Part shown: piece after piece, positions 33,055 to 43,871 of the stretch
Position numbering within the stretch: position 1 is the stretch's first letter
Layout of the letters: every line of letters starts with the position of its first letter
Position numbers and translations under genes: made by a program
NCBI RefSeq assembly: GCF_042242105.1
Contig: NC_092032.1
Span: 960,001-1,024,000, forward strand
Length of the DNA: 64,000 bases
Origin: Pempheris klunzingeri
Lineage: Eukaryota > Chordata > Actinopteri > Acropomatiformes > Pempheridae
Direction: 5' to 3'
The notes under the pieces: generated by a model
The model's database searches: none
The model's input: only the letters and a program-made list of their open reading frames with translations
Told to the model about the DNA's origin: nothing

Positions 33055-36000
33055 CAAACAGGGAGGCACGAGGGGAAAGGAGAACATGAGGATGATCTGG
33101 TTTCACATTTCATCAGTAAACCAAAGGATAACAGATGAAACATGCACTGCAGTTTGAAGGAGCTCCAGCCGCTGCATCTGGATGCGCCATGGTTTCGGCT
33201 CTATTTCTGTAACATGTATTGCCCATGTCAGAAATACACTCATATGCATTGGAAAATGAAGTGGGGGGGTTTGGATTAAGAGCATTGTAGTTGATAGGGC
33301 CACAGCACAGGAAGTGTAAAACTCGGCTGCATAAATAGCATCATCTTTTAACATGGTAAAAGTTGTTTTTTGCACATGCTGCGTCATAATTGATACAAAA
33401 CAAATCCTAATTTTGTTCCATTGCGTTGTAATCATAGCTTGTGTTTCAGCGTTTGGCCAGCAGAGCTTATTTTAAGCCATTATGTCATTTAGAGTCAGGT
33501 TATTTTAAAAGTAGTTATTAGCTATATATCATGGCCGTGCTGGTGTTAACTTCTACTTCTGGTGTGTTTTTTTCATTTCTTCCTTCCCTATTTTAATGAA
33601 TAACAGCCATAATTAGCATTTTCAGAACAAGTGTGGCACAAACCCAACATACTGGTATGAATTAACCAGAGTGGATCACCAGAATCAGCTGAACTTTAAG
33701 TAATTAAAAATGGAGGCTCAACAGCATATAAGGCATAAAATGAGTAAATCACATGTTGTCCTAAACATAGTTACCAATATATCGCTGCCAAATGCTCCTT
33801 ACAAAGGAGCAGTATATTATTTTATCTGATGTCTGGAGGTGGATGTGTCTTGTTGCAGCCTCACAGTCAACAGCAGGTGACAAGCAGCCTCTTGAGATCA
33901 AATCAGCTGGAGCACACTGAGAGAGCAGCGTGCACATCATAGGACCTGCACGCTCAAATCCCACTCTGTTCTTTCAAATGTTGTTCTTCGAGTGCCTGTG
34001 CTCTCTCTCAGCAAATCTAGATATTGTCTTTTTATTTTCCACAAGGTTTTTCCATTTTCATTAAACCTTTAAACTACTGCAGCTGTGCCCCCAGTCTGAA
34101 CAGGAGAGGATGGATTGAACATCACCACGGCCTTTAGCGCACACATCCTTCGGTCTGAGTGCTAAACAGGAAATTACTTCATTGTGTCCACCTCCCCTCC
34201 CCCGCCCAGGGTCCAGCTATCATGATGACCTACCTGCTGATCTCAGGCCTGTTCCTGACCAGACTGAGGAGGCCCATAGGCAAGATGACCGTCATCGAGC
34301 AGCGCTACGAGGGAGAGTATCGCTACGTCAACTCACGCCTCATCACCAACAGGTTAACACACCAGCAACTGCTCACACCTTCCTTCTGTGCAGCTGTGTG
34401 GTAAAATACTGCACTGATGTGTGTTCCTCTTTGTCTTTAGTGAGGAGATTGCCTTCTACAATGGGAACGTGAGGGAAAAACAGACCATTTATTCCACGTT
34501 CAAGAAACTGGTGGGTAACAGTTTAACAGTGAGAATATGTGTTGTTAGAGTCCACAAAGGGGCTGCATTAATCCTGTGTCACATCACGGGGGGGGGTCAG
34601 TACTGTTTATAGCTCCTGTAGTCACACCCAGCAGTGATGTCATGGTGTCCTTTAATACACCTGCTGTGAGGTGACAGGTCGAACCTAGAGGTGAGGAAAA
34701 ATAGATTGTCAGGGAGTGTTAAGTTACTCCTCTTTAAATGTGTCACTGGTTATGAACCAGGTCCAGGTCACCGTCCAAACCCCCTGCCCCTCAAACGTTA
34801 ACTCAAAGGCAGAGTTACACATCCGTTTCTGGTTGTGACAGCTACATTTAATGCTTTCAGTGACTTTGGAAAAAACTGAAAACATTGTGTTGCCCAGTAG
34901 AGGAAAGAGACGACAGAGTGTTACACAGAGAAACATCCGGTTTGTTTTTACCTCTTTCAATAAGTAAATGATAAATAAACAGTGGGGGTCAGTGGGGTCG
35001 GCTCTATGTGGGAGTGTTGCCTAAATGGATTCTACACGGGGGGAGGTTTAGTGAAAGTCCTCATTACTGTGTGTTTTCCCAACTTTAGAATCATTTATTT
35101 GTCTTCCAGGTGGATCACTTGCATAACTTCATCTTCTTTCGTTTCTCCATGGGATTTGTGGACAGCATCATTGCTAAGTGTAAGTCACTAGATTTCTCAC
35201 TTTAACTCACAATATGTAGGACTCATCCTTGCTGTACCAAGTGTAATCACAGTCACACAGTAATCACATCCTTTCTGAAACTGAATCAGGCTTTTCCATG
35301 GAATGATTTAAAAAGATAAGGGGTAGGTTTCCTTAAATTATACATGATGTTTTCCTGTGTGACACAGGAACCACACTCCTGGTACATGACGGACAGTAAG
35401 GGGCTAGAAAGCAATGTTAGATAAAGTAGTGAGAAGCAGCGTCCTTGTCTCTCGTTCTGTAGACTAATACAAGCAGTAGGCTGAAATTAGGCCTGGTCAA
35501 AGACGGGTGATTACGTGTGTTTATCCTCTGATCCGTGTGTCCTCATGCCGTTCCTCTGCAGACATAGCCACCGTGGTGGGCTACTTGGTGGTTAGCCGGC
35601 CATTCCTAAACCTGTCGCACCCCAGGCACCTGCAAAGCTCACACTCTGAGCTGCTGGAGGTCAGAGAAAGCACACACACACACACACACACACAGCTAGT
35701 CCACATAAGTAAGATTATGTAGATTCACCCTCTTTGTCACAGAGTTATTGGTGGCAAATTAAGACTTAAAAACAGAACTCTTTAGTGGAGTCTTTGGAGT
35801 TTTAAATGATGCTGAAACAGTCTGGATCTACAAGTTGATTTTCACACTGTATAGAAATGAAAGGTAATGTACTGAAACCTGGCCTTGCATCTTAGTCCAG
35901 CACAAACTTTTCAAACTAGCCAGTGCACACAGTTGCAGAAGAACACAGCAAGAAGGTATTTCTGACTTATTTCTGAGAATAATGAACATATGTGATTCCA

Positions 36001-39000
36001 GTGAGGCCAGTAAACACCAGTGGCTCTGTGGTAGAGAACATATAGGACTGTGCAGCTTGCTTTGCAGTAATGTTTTGGGTCTGTGAGGTCTAACTGATGG
36101 AATTGGACCTGTGTGGCCTGTAGGACTACTACCAGAGTGGGAGGATGCTCCTGAGAATGTCCCAGGCCCTGGGCAGGATTGTACTGGCTGGCAGAGAGAT
36201 GACCCGCCTCGCAGGGTGAGTGCTGGAGAACAGTACAAGAATATATTAGTCTTAGCTCATAGATCTGACTTGCTTCACAATACTCGTGGGGAGTTGAATG
36301 TTCCTCTGATTCTCTGAGTTTGCCGTGTGTGTCTCTCACAGATTCACAGCTCGTATCACTGAACTGATGAAAGTCCTGAACGACCTGAATACTGGCAAAT
36401 ACGAGCGCACCATGGTGTCCCAGCAGGAGAAGGGTACACATCACTCCTCACAAACCAATACGCCACAGAGATGAGCTCTCAGCTCACATAACTGGAGCTG
36501 TGCAGCCTATTGGCTTCACTCACTTAAGTTTATTTAATCTCCCTCAGAGTCGGACAGTGCAGAGAAAGTCATCCTGGTGCCTGGAAGTGGTCAAATTATC
36601 AACAGAGATAACATCATCAAGTAGGTCTCTTATTCTGCAAGTGAATATACATCAGCATATTTTTCTGTTTGAGCTCAGCTTTAAGGAAACCTTTTTCTTT
36701 CCTTTTTAGATTTGACCACACCCCACTAGCTACACCTAATGGAGACATCCTGATCAGAGACCTCTCGTTTGAGGTGAGGCTCTCCTCTTTCATTGCCATG
36801 TTTCAGCCAGACAGCCTAACTTCGGTTCACTGATATTTGGTTTGATTTGTTTTATCAGAGATGCACGTATGAGTTGAACTGAGTGAGTCCACAAGTGTTT
36901 CTCTTTCATATCCCAACACATCGTTGTTTCTCTGTCCTCTGAAGGTGAAGTCTGGCACCAATGTTCTTGTGTGTGGACCAAACGGCTGTGGAAAGAGCTC
37001 TCTGTTCAGAGCGCTCGGAGAGGTGAGAAACCTTCCGGTTAACGATGGCTAAATGGAGTGAACAATTAATCAGTGAAATAATCAAATGAATCACTCTGGT
37101 CATGTACATGTGGTCTATATATATATATACTGTGTATATATGCTTTCTGTGGTTATTTAAAACCATTACACATGTTCCTTTTAAGCTGTGGCCTTTGTTT
37201 GGAGGACACCTGACAAAACCTGAGAGAGGGAAGCTCTTCTACGTTCCACAGGTAACAATCTGTCTGCCATGTTTTCTCTCTAACACTAACAACAAAACAC
37301 TCCCCTCAGCACCAGTTTGTTCCAGCTCCAGCTTTTAGCAGCTGCTTGCTTCACGTTCAGGCACATTTAGCCAGACAAAGTCAAATGTGTTAGATACAGT
37401 CCAGTGCTGGATTTGTAAAGCTGAGATAGATGTCAGAGTATGACAGAACATTTTCTCCCAGATAACAACTCAGTCCCAGTAACCGTATGGTTGGCAGGAA
37501 GGCAGCAAGCTTCACTCTAGTTAGATTCTGTTCTCATAAATGAGTTACCATCTATGATGATATTAACAAGTACAAGGTTAGAATCGGAGGGATTCATGCA
37601 AACCTGTTGTTCCTCCAGAGACCCTACATGACTCTGGGTTCCCTGAGGGACCAAGTCATCTACCCTGACACCTATGAAGAGCAGAGGAGGAAAGGCATCT
37701 CTGACCAGGTGGGGCACAACACACCACCACACAGTTCACACTCTGACTTCCCTGTCACACACCTTATCCTGCCTACCTTGTCTCGTGTCCCAGGTGTTGA
37801 AGGAGTACCTGGACAATGTTCAGCTGGGTCACATCCTGGTCAGGGAGGGCAGCTGGGACTCTGTCCAGGACTGGATGGACGTCCTTAGTGGAGGAGAGAA
37901 GCAGAGGATGGCTGTAAGGACTCACCCCCTCCCTGTCTACAGGCTGAACACATAGCTCACTGACTGATTTACTCTACTGAAACACAAGTCGGACCATCTG
38001 TCCATTTTCTAAACGGATTGTCCTGCTCAGGGTGGTGATGCTCACAGATGACAGCTGATGTTCACACCTACAAGCTGAAGCTTCACTTAACCCTCATGTC
38101 TTCCTCACACAGTTATGCAGAGAACACAAAGACAGAGTTCAGAATGAATCACATGGACTAGATACAGAGCAATGCTGGACTTTATGGTTAGGCTGTATAC
38201 CTATTATATTCCTCTTTCTCTTTGTGTATGTAGATGGCCAGACTGTTCTACCACAAGCCCCAGTTCGCCATCCTGGATGAGTGCACCAGTGCAGTGAGTG
38301 TAGATGTGGAGGATTTCATCTATAGCCACTGCAGGACGGTACGAGCCAACGCTTTACACAGTAACTGTTGCACCGGACAGGATAAATCTCTTTCCAGACT
38401 TTCAGCTTTTTGCCATTTATGATTGCCAGACTTTCCTCTTGGGTTTCGTACAGCCAAGCAGTCCATCAGACGTTAATGTGCACAGTACGACCTGGTGGTT
38501 CACAGTCTGTCATGTCTGACGCCGGTTGAAGCTGCTGCTGTTCTTCTGTGTGTGTATGTGGGTAGTTTTTTTCTTTGTTTCTACCTTGTTGGAGTGTAAT
38601 GGAGTCTGTGTTCTCTTTGATCCACAGGTGGGCATCACCTTGTTCACAGTGTCCCACAGAAAGTCTCTGTGGAAGCACCACGAGGTAAGGACTGACGGTC
38701 CTCCATGTTATCATGACCAAATGAAATGAATGCATCTCTTTTAGTTTGGAGTGTAGTTCTCTCACAGAACAACTCTGGATAAATGCTATAAAGGCTCTAT
38801 AAACCCAGCTTAGTGTCACAGTGACCAGAGACCAGGGATCAGTCAGCTTAAATGTCCGCATGTTTAAAACAAAGTCGTCCATCCAGTGCGTCTTGTGCTT
38901 TTCTGAGGCTCTTTCACATGTAAGACGTCTGTCTCCTTTCACTGGACACTGAAGCAAGCTTCTCACTGTGTGCTCCCACTGAGTCTGCTTCTGTTACTGG

Positions 39001-39148
39001 TTCAGCTAGTTTGTACTTTCTATGTGTTATTTCTTTCTTTCTTACTGACTGTGCTCTTCTCATTTTCAAGTATTATCTCCACATGGACGGCAGAGGGAAC
39101 TACGAGTTCAAGCCCATCACAGAGGAGACTGTGGAGTTTGGCTCGTAA
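21418..39148 (+). CDS. abcd3: Peroxisomal ABC half-transporter ABCD3 (PMP70), 23 exons, complete
   Basis: Imports long-chain and branched acyl-CoAs and bile-acid precursors into peroxisomes as a dimer. Exons: 21418-21527, 23638-23674, 23788-23886, 26030-26118, 29016-29085, 29774-29871, 31822-31945, 32593-32649, 34210-34352, 34441-34510, 35110-35179, 35562-35659, 36124-36215, 36342-36433, 36548-36620, 36710-36773, 36945-37022, 37186-37251, 37619-37708, 37794-37913, 38234-38338, 38628-38684, 39071-39148. They sum to 1980 nt, 659 aa plus stop, the same length as mammalian ABCD3; all introns are GT-AG. Start [14 protein letters not shown] is conserved and followed by a hydrophobic stretch ([10 protein letters not shown]). 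EAA-like motif [10 protein letters not shown] (275-284); Walker [10 protein letters not shown] (473-481); signature LSGGEKQ (571-577); Walker B FAILDE (591-596); switch His 625 (TVSHR). The exon at 36548 ([15 protein letters not shown]) is the most diverged segment. It appears fully functional. Confidence 0.97.
21669..21872 (+). repeat. (CTG)7 and a degenerate 17-bp repeat in ABCD3 intron 1
   Basis: A (CTG)n run of about seven units lies at 21669-21690. From about 21768 to 21872 there are about six copies of a unit resembling GATACTAGTCCCAATAC with CCAGTCCC variants. A (TA)n tract follows at 22368-22405. All are in intron 1 (21528-23637), which otherwise shows nothing recognisable. Confidence 0.8.
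24752..25240 (+). repeat. GA-rich minisatellite (GGTAGAGAGAGCGAG), ABCD3 intron 3
   Basis: About 28-30 tandem units of 14-17 bp built on GGTAGAGAGAGCGAGGG, one strand almost entirely purine. It creates a spurious 278-codon antisense frame of Leu/Ser/Pro repeats that is not a gene. The rest of intron 3 (23887-26029) shows nothing recognisable. Confidence 0.93.
26119..29015. other. ABCD3 intron 4, no recognised feature
   Basis: 2.9 kb of AT-rich intron. A short inverted repeat (TCTACATGGGTC / GTCTACATGGGCGAC) is visible near 26707-26762. No exon or identifiable transposon was seen. Confidence 0.4.
29872..31821. other. ABCD3 intron 6, with a SINE-like tail
   Basis: Roughly 31446-31540 reads TTTCAATCAGTCTTTATAGCGCC, then AAATGTTATCTCAAGACG and AAAGAGCAGGTCTAAAC. 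This is the same dispersed family as 63487-63600. Nothing else was recognised in this 1.95-kb intron. Confidence 0.55.
32727..32830. repeat. Dispersed fish repeat fragment
   Basis: TCATTTCTAGTCAGTTCGAC, CTAAAAGCGCTTTTACGTCA and CATTCACCCATTCACAC form a recurrent fish repeat texture. A related fragment is at 55486-55565 (CATTTGTACAGCTCCTTTCT, CTCAAAGCGCTTTTCCA). A (CA)n tract lies at 33022-33051. The rest of ABCD3 intron 8 (32650-34209) shows nothing recognisable. Confidence 0.5.
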
Positions 39149-40710
39149 TTGACGGCTGCCGCCACAGATGGTCTGCTCTGATAAAACCAGTCCATTAATC
39201 CTTTGCACTCAAGACAGAAGTTATAGCTCAAACTAGAAAAGAATGTTTTTAATCATTTGTAACTCTCAGCCTTGTCTCCTTTATGTTTCTGTTATTTAAA
39301 ACATCACTTGTCTAATCATTCATTTGTTCAGTGTGATTATGAAAACACTTAAACTAATTTATAGCTCGTGGTTTCCACATGTAAGAGATGGCTGAGTGGA
39401 GGTGGAAGTTCGCTCAGCTGTCTGAATCATCTCTGCACATGTGATCATAGTTCACAGTAGAAGCAGAGGGAAGCCTTCAGAGCAGATACCTGAGGCGTAG
39501 ACATGCTCTCACACGTGATGCTGCTGTAGCGTCTGTAGCTCAGCACGGTAACGGTTGTCCACACAGACTGTCCAAAATATGAAGTCACCAGGGAAGGTTG
39601 TCTCACAAGAGACCCGTAGAGATAAGATGTGAACAAGCATGACTTAGCCTGACGTCACTGCTGCTGAGCCTGAACAGTGCATCAGTACTGTTGCTAGGCA
39701 ACATCATTATCATCATTATTGTATGTTCAACATTCCTCCTGGAACACAGTTATGCCAAATACGTGAATAACAGGTGTATGTGTGACCCTGTTTGACGGTC
39801 CGGCCTCAGGTCTGACTGCCAGGCTGCTCTGGACTTGAGGTCTTTAGTTTAATGTAAAAAAATTCCTGAAATGGCACCTTTGACCGAGCACAGGGAGCTG
39901 ACTTTGTGGGAACAGAACGGCAGAGTATCAACAAGTAGCAGGCGATCATACAAACCGGTTTTCTGCTCCAGTAGAGATGGAGGACAGCAGCAGCCCTCTC
40001 TGAGCCGACCGGCCCTTAAGCTACAACGTGTCACGGACTGACTGATGAAGTATTCATGAATAAGTCTCTAAAGAGGGTTCACTTCAGGGTTTGTTTTTAA
40101 TTTCGGAGGTTAATCAATTTGTTTGCCAAACGTGAGTTTTTGCCTTTTCCCCTGTAGTTTGTAACTGTTGTGACCAGCTCCAGTCTTCCTCTGTCCAGGT
40201 AGCTGGAGTTCATCAGTGATGACACTGATTCTCTGTCCAGGGTGAAGCTCCAGTCACATGCTTGTTGACCCTCCCTGGTTGCTCAGCTGCTTTTAAACTC
40301 CTCTCCACTGCCCTGTGGATCATAAAATGTGAACATATGGATTCATATTGAACAGCGAAGACTTCCCGTTAGATATTTTTCTTCTTATTATAATCTCACT
40401 ATTAATCGTTTGTCTTTCCAGAAATTCTGTTCAAACCTAATCTGTGTTTCTCGGGTGGTGGGACTAAAAGTTGTTTGGAGGATGATGATGTTATAACTGA
40501 TTTTACATGAGCTCAATGAAGCTGTGCACTGGATCCAAAGTGCAATGATGACTTCTGCCAGCTGATCACTGGTTCATGAGGAATGGCAGCGGGGCGAGGG
40601 TGGGGGGGTCCTGTCTGCACGTTCAACACCTCTAGCCATGGTTTTATATGTGTAATGATGCTGTCATGATCTCACTCTGCATTAAGAAATAAAATAGGAG
40701 GAATGAATTT
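39149..40710 (+). terminator. abcd3: ABCD3 3' UTR with polyadenylation signal
   Basis: The first clear AATAAA in a suitable context after the TAA stop is at 40688-40693 (AAGAAATAAAATAGG), which would give a 3' UTR of about 1.55 kb. Earlier use of another signal cannot be excluded. Confidence 0.5.
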
Positions 40711-42331
40711 TCTTAAACACTGCGTCTGTCTGAGTCCTGTGATGCTGCCTGGGCTTCACACAGAGCCACAATCTGGGATTCACACTGCTGCTTTAACATG
40801 TAGTAGGATAAATGACGAGCAGGGGGGGTAGTGTTGGTAAGGAAGATGTGCTTTGTCAGACCAGGCCAGTCTTTATCAAACCTGATACAAGCACGGATCA
40901 CCACCTGGAATCAGCTCAGGCTCTAGTGCTTGTCATCTGTGATGAGCTAGTCTGAATCCCTGCTAGCAGCTCGTCTTCATTACAGAATAAACTTGACTGA
41001 TTTTGCTGGGTCATAAAAATAAAAAAGGGCCCTTCAATCTGCAGCAGATGTCAGTGACACACAAACCTCCTCAGGTGTTCCTCTCACTGAGGCTGGTTCG
41101 TCCTCAGAACTAACAGCAGCTCCCTGACCGTGCTGCTGGTGGGAGGATCCACCAAGATGACCTGAGTTCACGTAACTGCTGTTTTCTTCACAGTGATGAA
41201 GATGAGTGCAGGAGAGCTCTGGTAAGAAGGGATCACTTCACACTTCCATCTGATAACAAGCCCCAAATGACTTTAACTAGCAGCGATCGGTTACTGTGGA
41301 TTCCCAGCTGGTCCACGGTGCTCCTCATAAGACATTTGTCACCTCTCATAGGAAGTACCTGGGATGCAGCAGCTCTACCCAGCTCACTACATCTTCGTGT
41401 GTGGGAGGTCCTGCAGTATGTGTGAGCCTTTAATGATCCTGTAGGGACCATTAAATTCAATGATTCACCGATGCATCTCTGCTGAGTGACTCCTGTCAAA
41501 AGAAGTCAAACTGCTCTGTCAAACAGTCGATTCACTGAAGATCACACTAATCAAACTGAACGGAAAGTACTTCCTCTTGTGCAGCAGGTGCCGTCACCAC
41601 TGATACCACCTCTGTCTGATTGGCCCAATGCTGCTGAGGTCACAACCACAGAAACACTCTGGGAGTTTTATTTGCATCATTTATATAGAGCACAGATGTT
41701 GCAGCTTCTTTGGACCTCTGGTAAAGCAGTGTTGCAGTTTTGTGTTTTACTTCATGTTGTCTGCTGCTCTGCCTGTGTTCATCATGTAGAGATCAAGATT
41801 TTCAAAATCAATTCAAGTTATTCTCACTCTTGAATCCAATGACCGGTTTATAGAAGGAAGTGAATCAAATCCCTCTTGTGATGTAATAGCATACACTGCC
41901 AATCAGGAAGTTACACAAGGAAACAGAGTTTCAACCTAAACTTAACACGCCTCGTGAACACTGACGGCGAAAATGGATCCTGTGAGGGAGGGGGTGACGG
42001 CAATGCTGTGACTTTCTGACTTTCATTCTGATCAGGTCTGGCTGGCTGCTGCTGAGTTGCTGCAGGTCTCAGGTCTGTGCGTCAACATGTCTAAACCCTG
42101 AGACGTCCCAGCAGCAGCTCTGATCACCTGCTCATGATGACGTTCACAGGTGTGTTTGAGTTTTGGATGGATGAGTGGATCTGGTCTGCTCACATTCACT
42201 TCAGCTTTTATTCTAACTCTGATCATGAACCCACGTTAAGATCATCTGCTCCCATCTTCGTTCCCTGTGATGTTCTGATGGATTACATGGTCCTGCTGCA
42301 GTGCATCACTGGGCCTGTTTTGTCTCTGTAG
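40711..42331. other. Intergenic, no recognised feature
   Basis: Between the inferred ABCD3 poly(A) site and the ACP5-like fragment. I searched for the missing 5' exons of an acid phosphatase (GDWGG, GDNFY and GNHDH motifs) and did not find them. A short exon-like segment with acceptor and donor dinucleotides near 41194-41221 is too small to interpret. Confidence 0.4.
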
Positions 42332-43022
42332 GAACTACCCAGCTCTCTGTTATGACCTCAGGTTCACTACCCCACAATCGCTCAGTGTCCTGATGATAGA
42401 CACAAACGTAGCCTCAGGACCAGAGAACCCCACAGCAGCAGATAAGCAGTGGAACTGGATCCAGTGGAAACTGGCCCACAGCAGGTGAGTTTCATAGATG
42501 CAGAGCAGTCAGATGGTATTTAGACAGTGACACTTTTCATCATGCAGACTCACACTGTTCCCCAAGCCCAGTATTCCACTGGAATGGTTCTAGACACTGG
42601 GGCCAAGGGAGGTTAATGGGTTCACAGCAACATTTACTACAGGAGTTTCTCCATCTTCCTACAAACTAAGACAATACGTCATCACAATCATTTGGAAGAG
42701 GCTTGAATTGTATAAAAATCTATACATTGTGGTTTTAACTTGAACGTGAACTGACCGTTAGAAGGACAGGTCTGTTCCACAGCATGCAAGAAGAGAAAAG
42801 AGCAGTGAAGACGGACAATGAAGAAGTGTACGGTTTGAAGGCATTAGCCCGTGTTGCTGAGCCCTCTGGATCACACTCCGACAGGCTGTGGTGGCTGGTC
42901 ATTACCCCATGTGGTCCATTGGCCATCACGGACCAGCATCGTGTGTGGTGCACAGACCGAGGCCCCCCCTGAAGAAGTACGGAGCCACTGTGTATCTGAG
43001 TGGCCACGATCACGACCTGCAG
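42332..43022 (+). pseudogene. acp5: ACP5-like purple acid phosphatase fragment (two exon-like pieces)
   Basis: Piece A, 42332-42484, has an acceptor (CTCTGTAG|G) and donor (AGCAG|GTGAGT) and encodes NYPALCYDLRFTTPQ, SLSVLMIDTN and WNWIQWKLAHSR. Piece B, 42885-43022, follows CGACAG and ends at CTGCAG|GT. It encodes [23 protein letters not shown]-like [12 protein letters not shown] and SGHDHDLQ, the C-terminal metal-ligand motifs (GHYP, GHDH) of tartrate-resistant acid phosphatase. Reasons to call it broken: A ends two bases into a codon, so joining at CGACAG puts B into a frame that stops at 42972; the residues normally linking the two are missing; and neither the N-terminal metal-binding exons nor the C-terminal exon was found nearby. 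Intron boundaries survive, so it is not a retrocopy. Possible alternative: a longer gene with exons I failed to see. Confidence 0.75.
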
Positions 43023-43301
43023 GTCTGCACTGCATCCTCAATGAGTGTGTCTGGTGTTAGTGTGAGCGTCTGTGGTTGTCTGGCTCTGTGGTTCCAGTGG
43101 TGGAAAGTAGTCCACAGTTCACATGTACTCTGCTTCCACAGCACCAACACGTGACACTAATATGACAGCTGTGTTGGTGCTCACACAGTGATAATCAGTA
43201 TAATCAGCAATAATAAGTGAGTTCTAAACAATAAAATCAGTTTACTGCAACATTAATGTGACTTTTTTTAGATGTACAGCCTGGTTGTGTTCAGTAAAAT
43301 A

Positions 43302-43857
43302 TTTATTACATTTCATGACATAATAAAATCATCTGCAACAATCTGCAGAATAAAACAGCTACAAACAGCATCATATACAAAAATGTTAATTCCAATAAAA
43401 CACAATAAATTAAGCATCAGATACAAAAATAATATGTACTAGGTCTTGATTTCCCATAAAGTGTTGCCGTGCCCAGTCTCCCGACATCATGGCAATCATT
43501 CAGTGTAGAAAGTATACTTTAAAACGAATAAATAAGATCAGGTGGTAGTGTTTCCGTACAGTCATCAGAGGTACAGTTCACCAAGTAGAAAAGACAAGGA
43601 ATGAAATATTACAGCAATCGGACTAGTGTGTTCAAACAGTGTTTCCTAAAGTCTCTTTTTCTGCAGCATAAACGACAGAGGAAGGCTCCCACGTGTCTGA
43701 CGTGTTCAGAGGCAGTTTCACAGAAACTAAAGGACTGATTCCAGTGTTTGGAATGCTGGACTCCATCGGACCTCCTGCCCCCCTGACAGGCCACGGTCCA
43801 GTTCAGCTGTACCACAAGTACCACACTGACAAGTGTGTGTGTGTGTGTGTGTGTGTG
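43302..43857 (-). other. f3: F3 3' UTR region with (GT)n and a candidate polyadenylation signal
   Basis: Immediately downstream of the stop codon lies a (GT)n/(CA)n tract (43833-43857). The first AATAAA on the minus strand with an AT-rich context is at 43307-43302, giving a 3' UTR of about 565 nt that would end close to the ACP5-like fragment. This extent is inferred. Confidence 0.4.
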
Positions 43858-43871
43858 ATGGAACACACACT

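Noticed and set aside
35911..36444. 177-codon minus-strand frame opposite ABCD3
   Set aside because: Shadow of ABCD3 exons 13 and 14 and the intron between; the real coding strand has conserved ABCD3 protein and splice sites.
41194..41221. Mini-exon-like segment between a TTCACAG and a GTAAGA
   Set aside because: Only about 24-28 nt, with no partner exons or recognisable protein; chance splice dinucleotides are likely.
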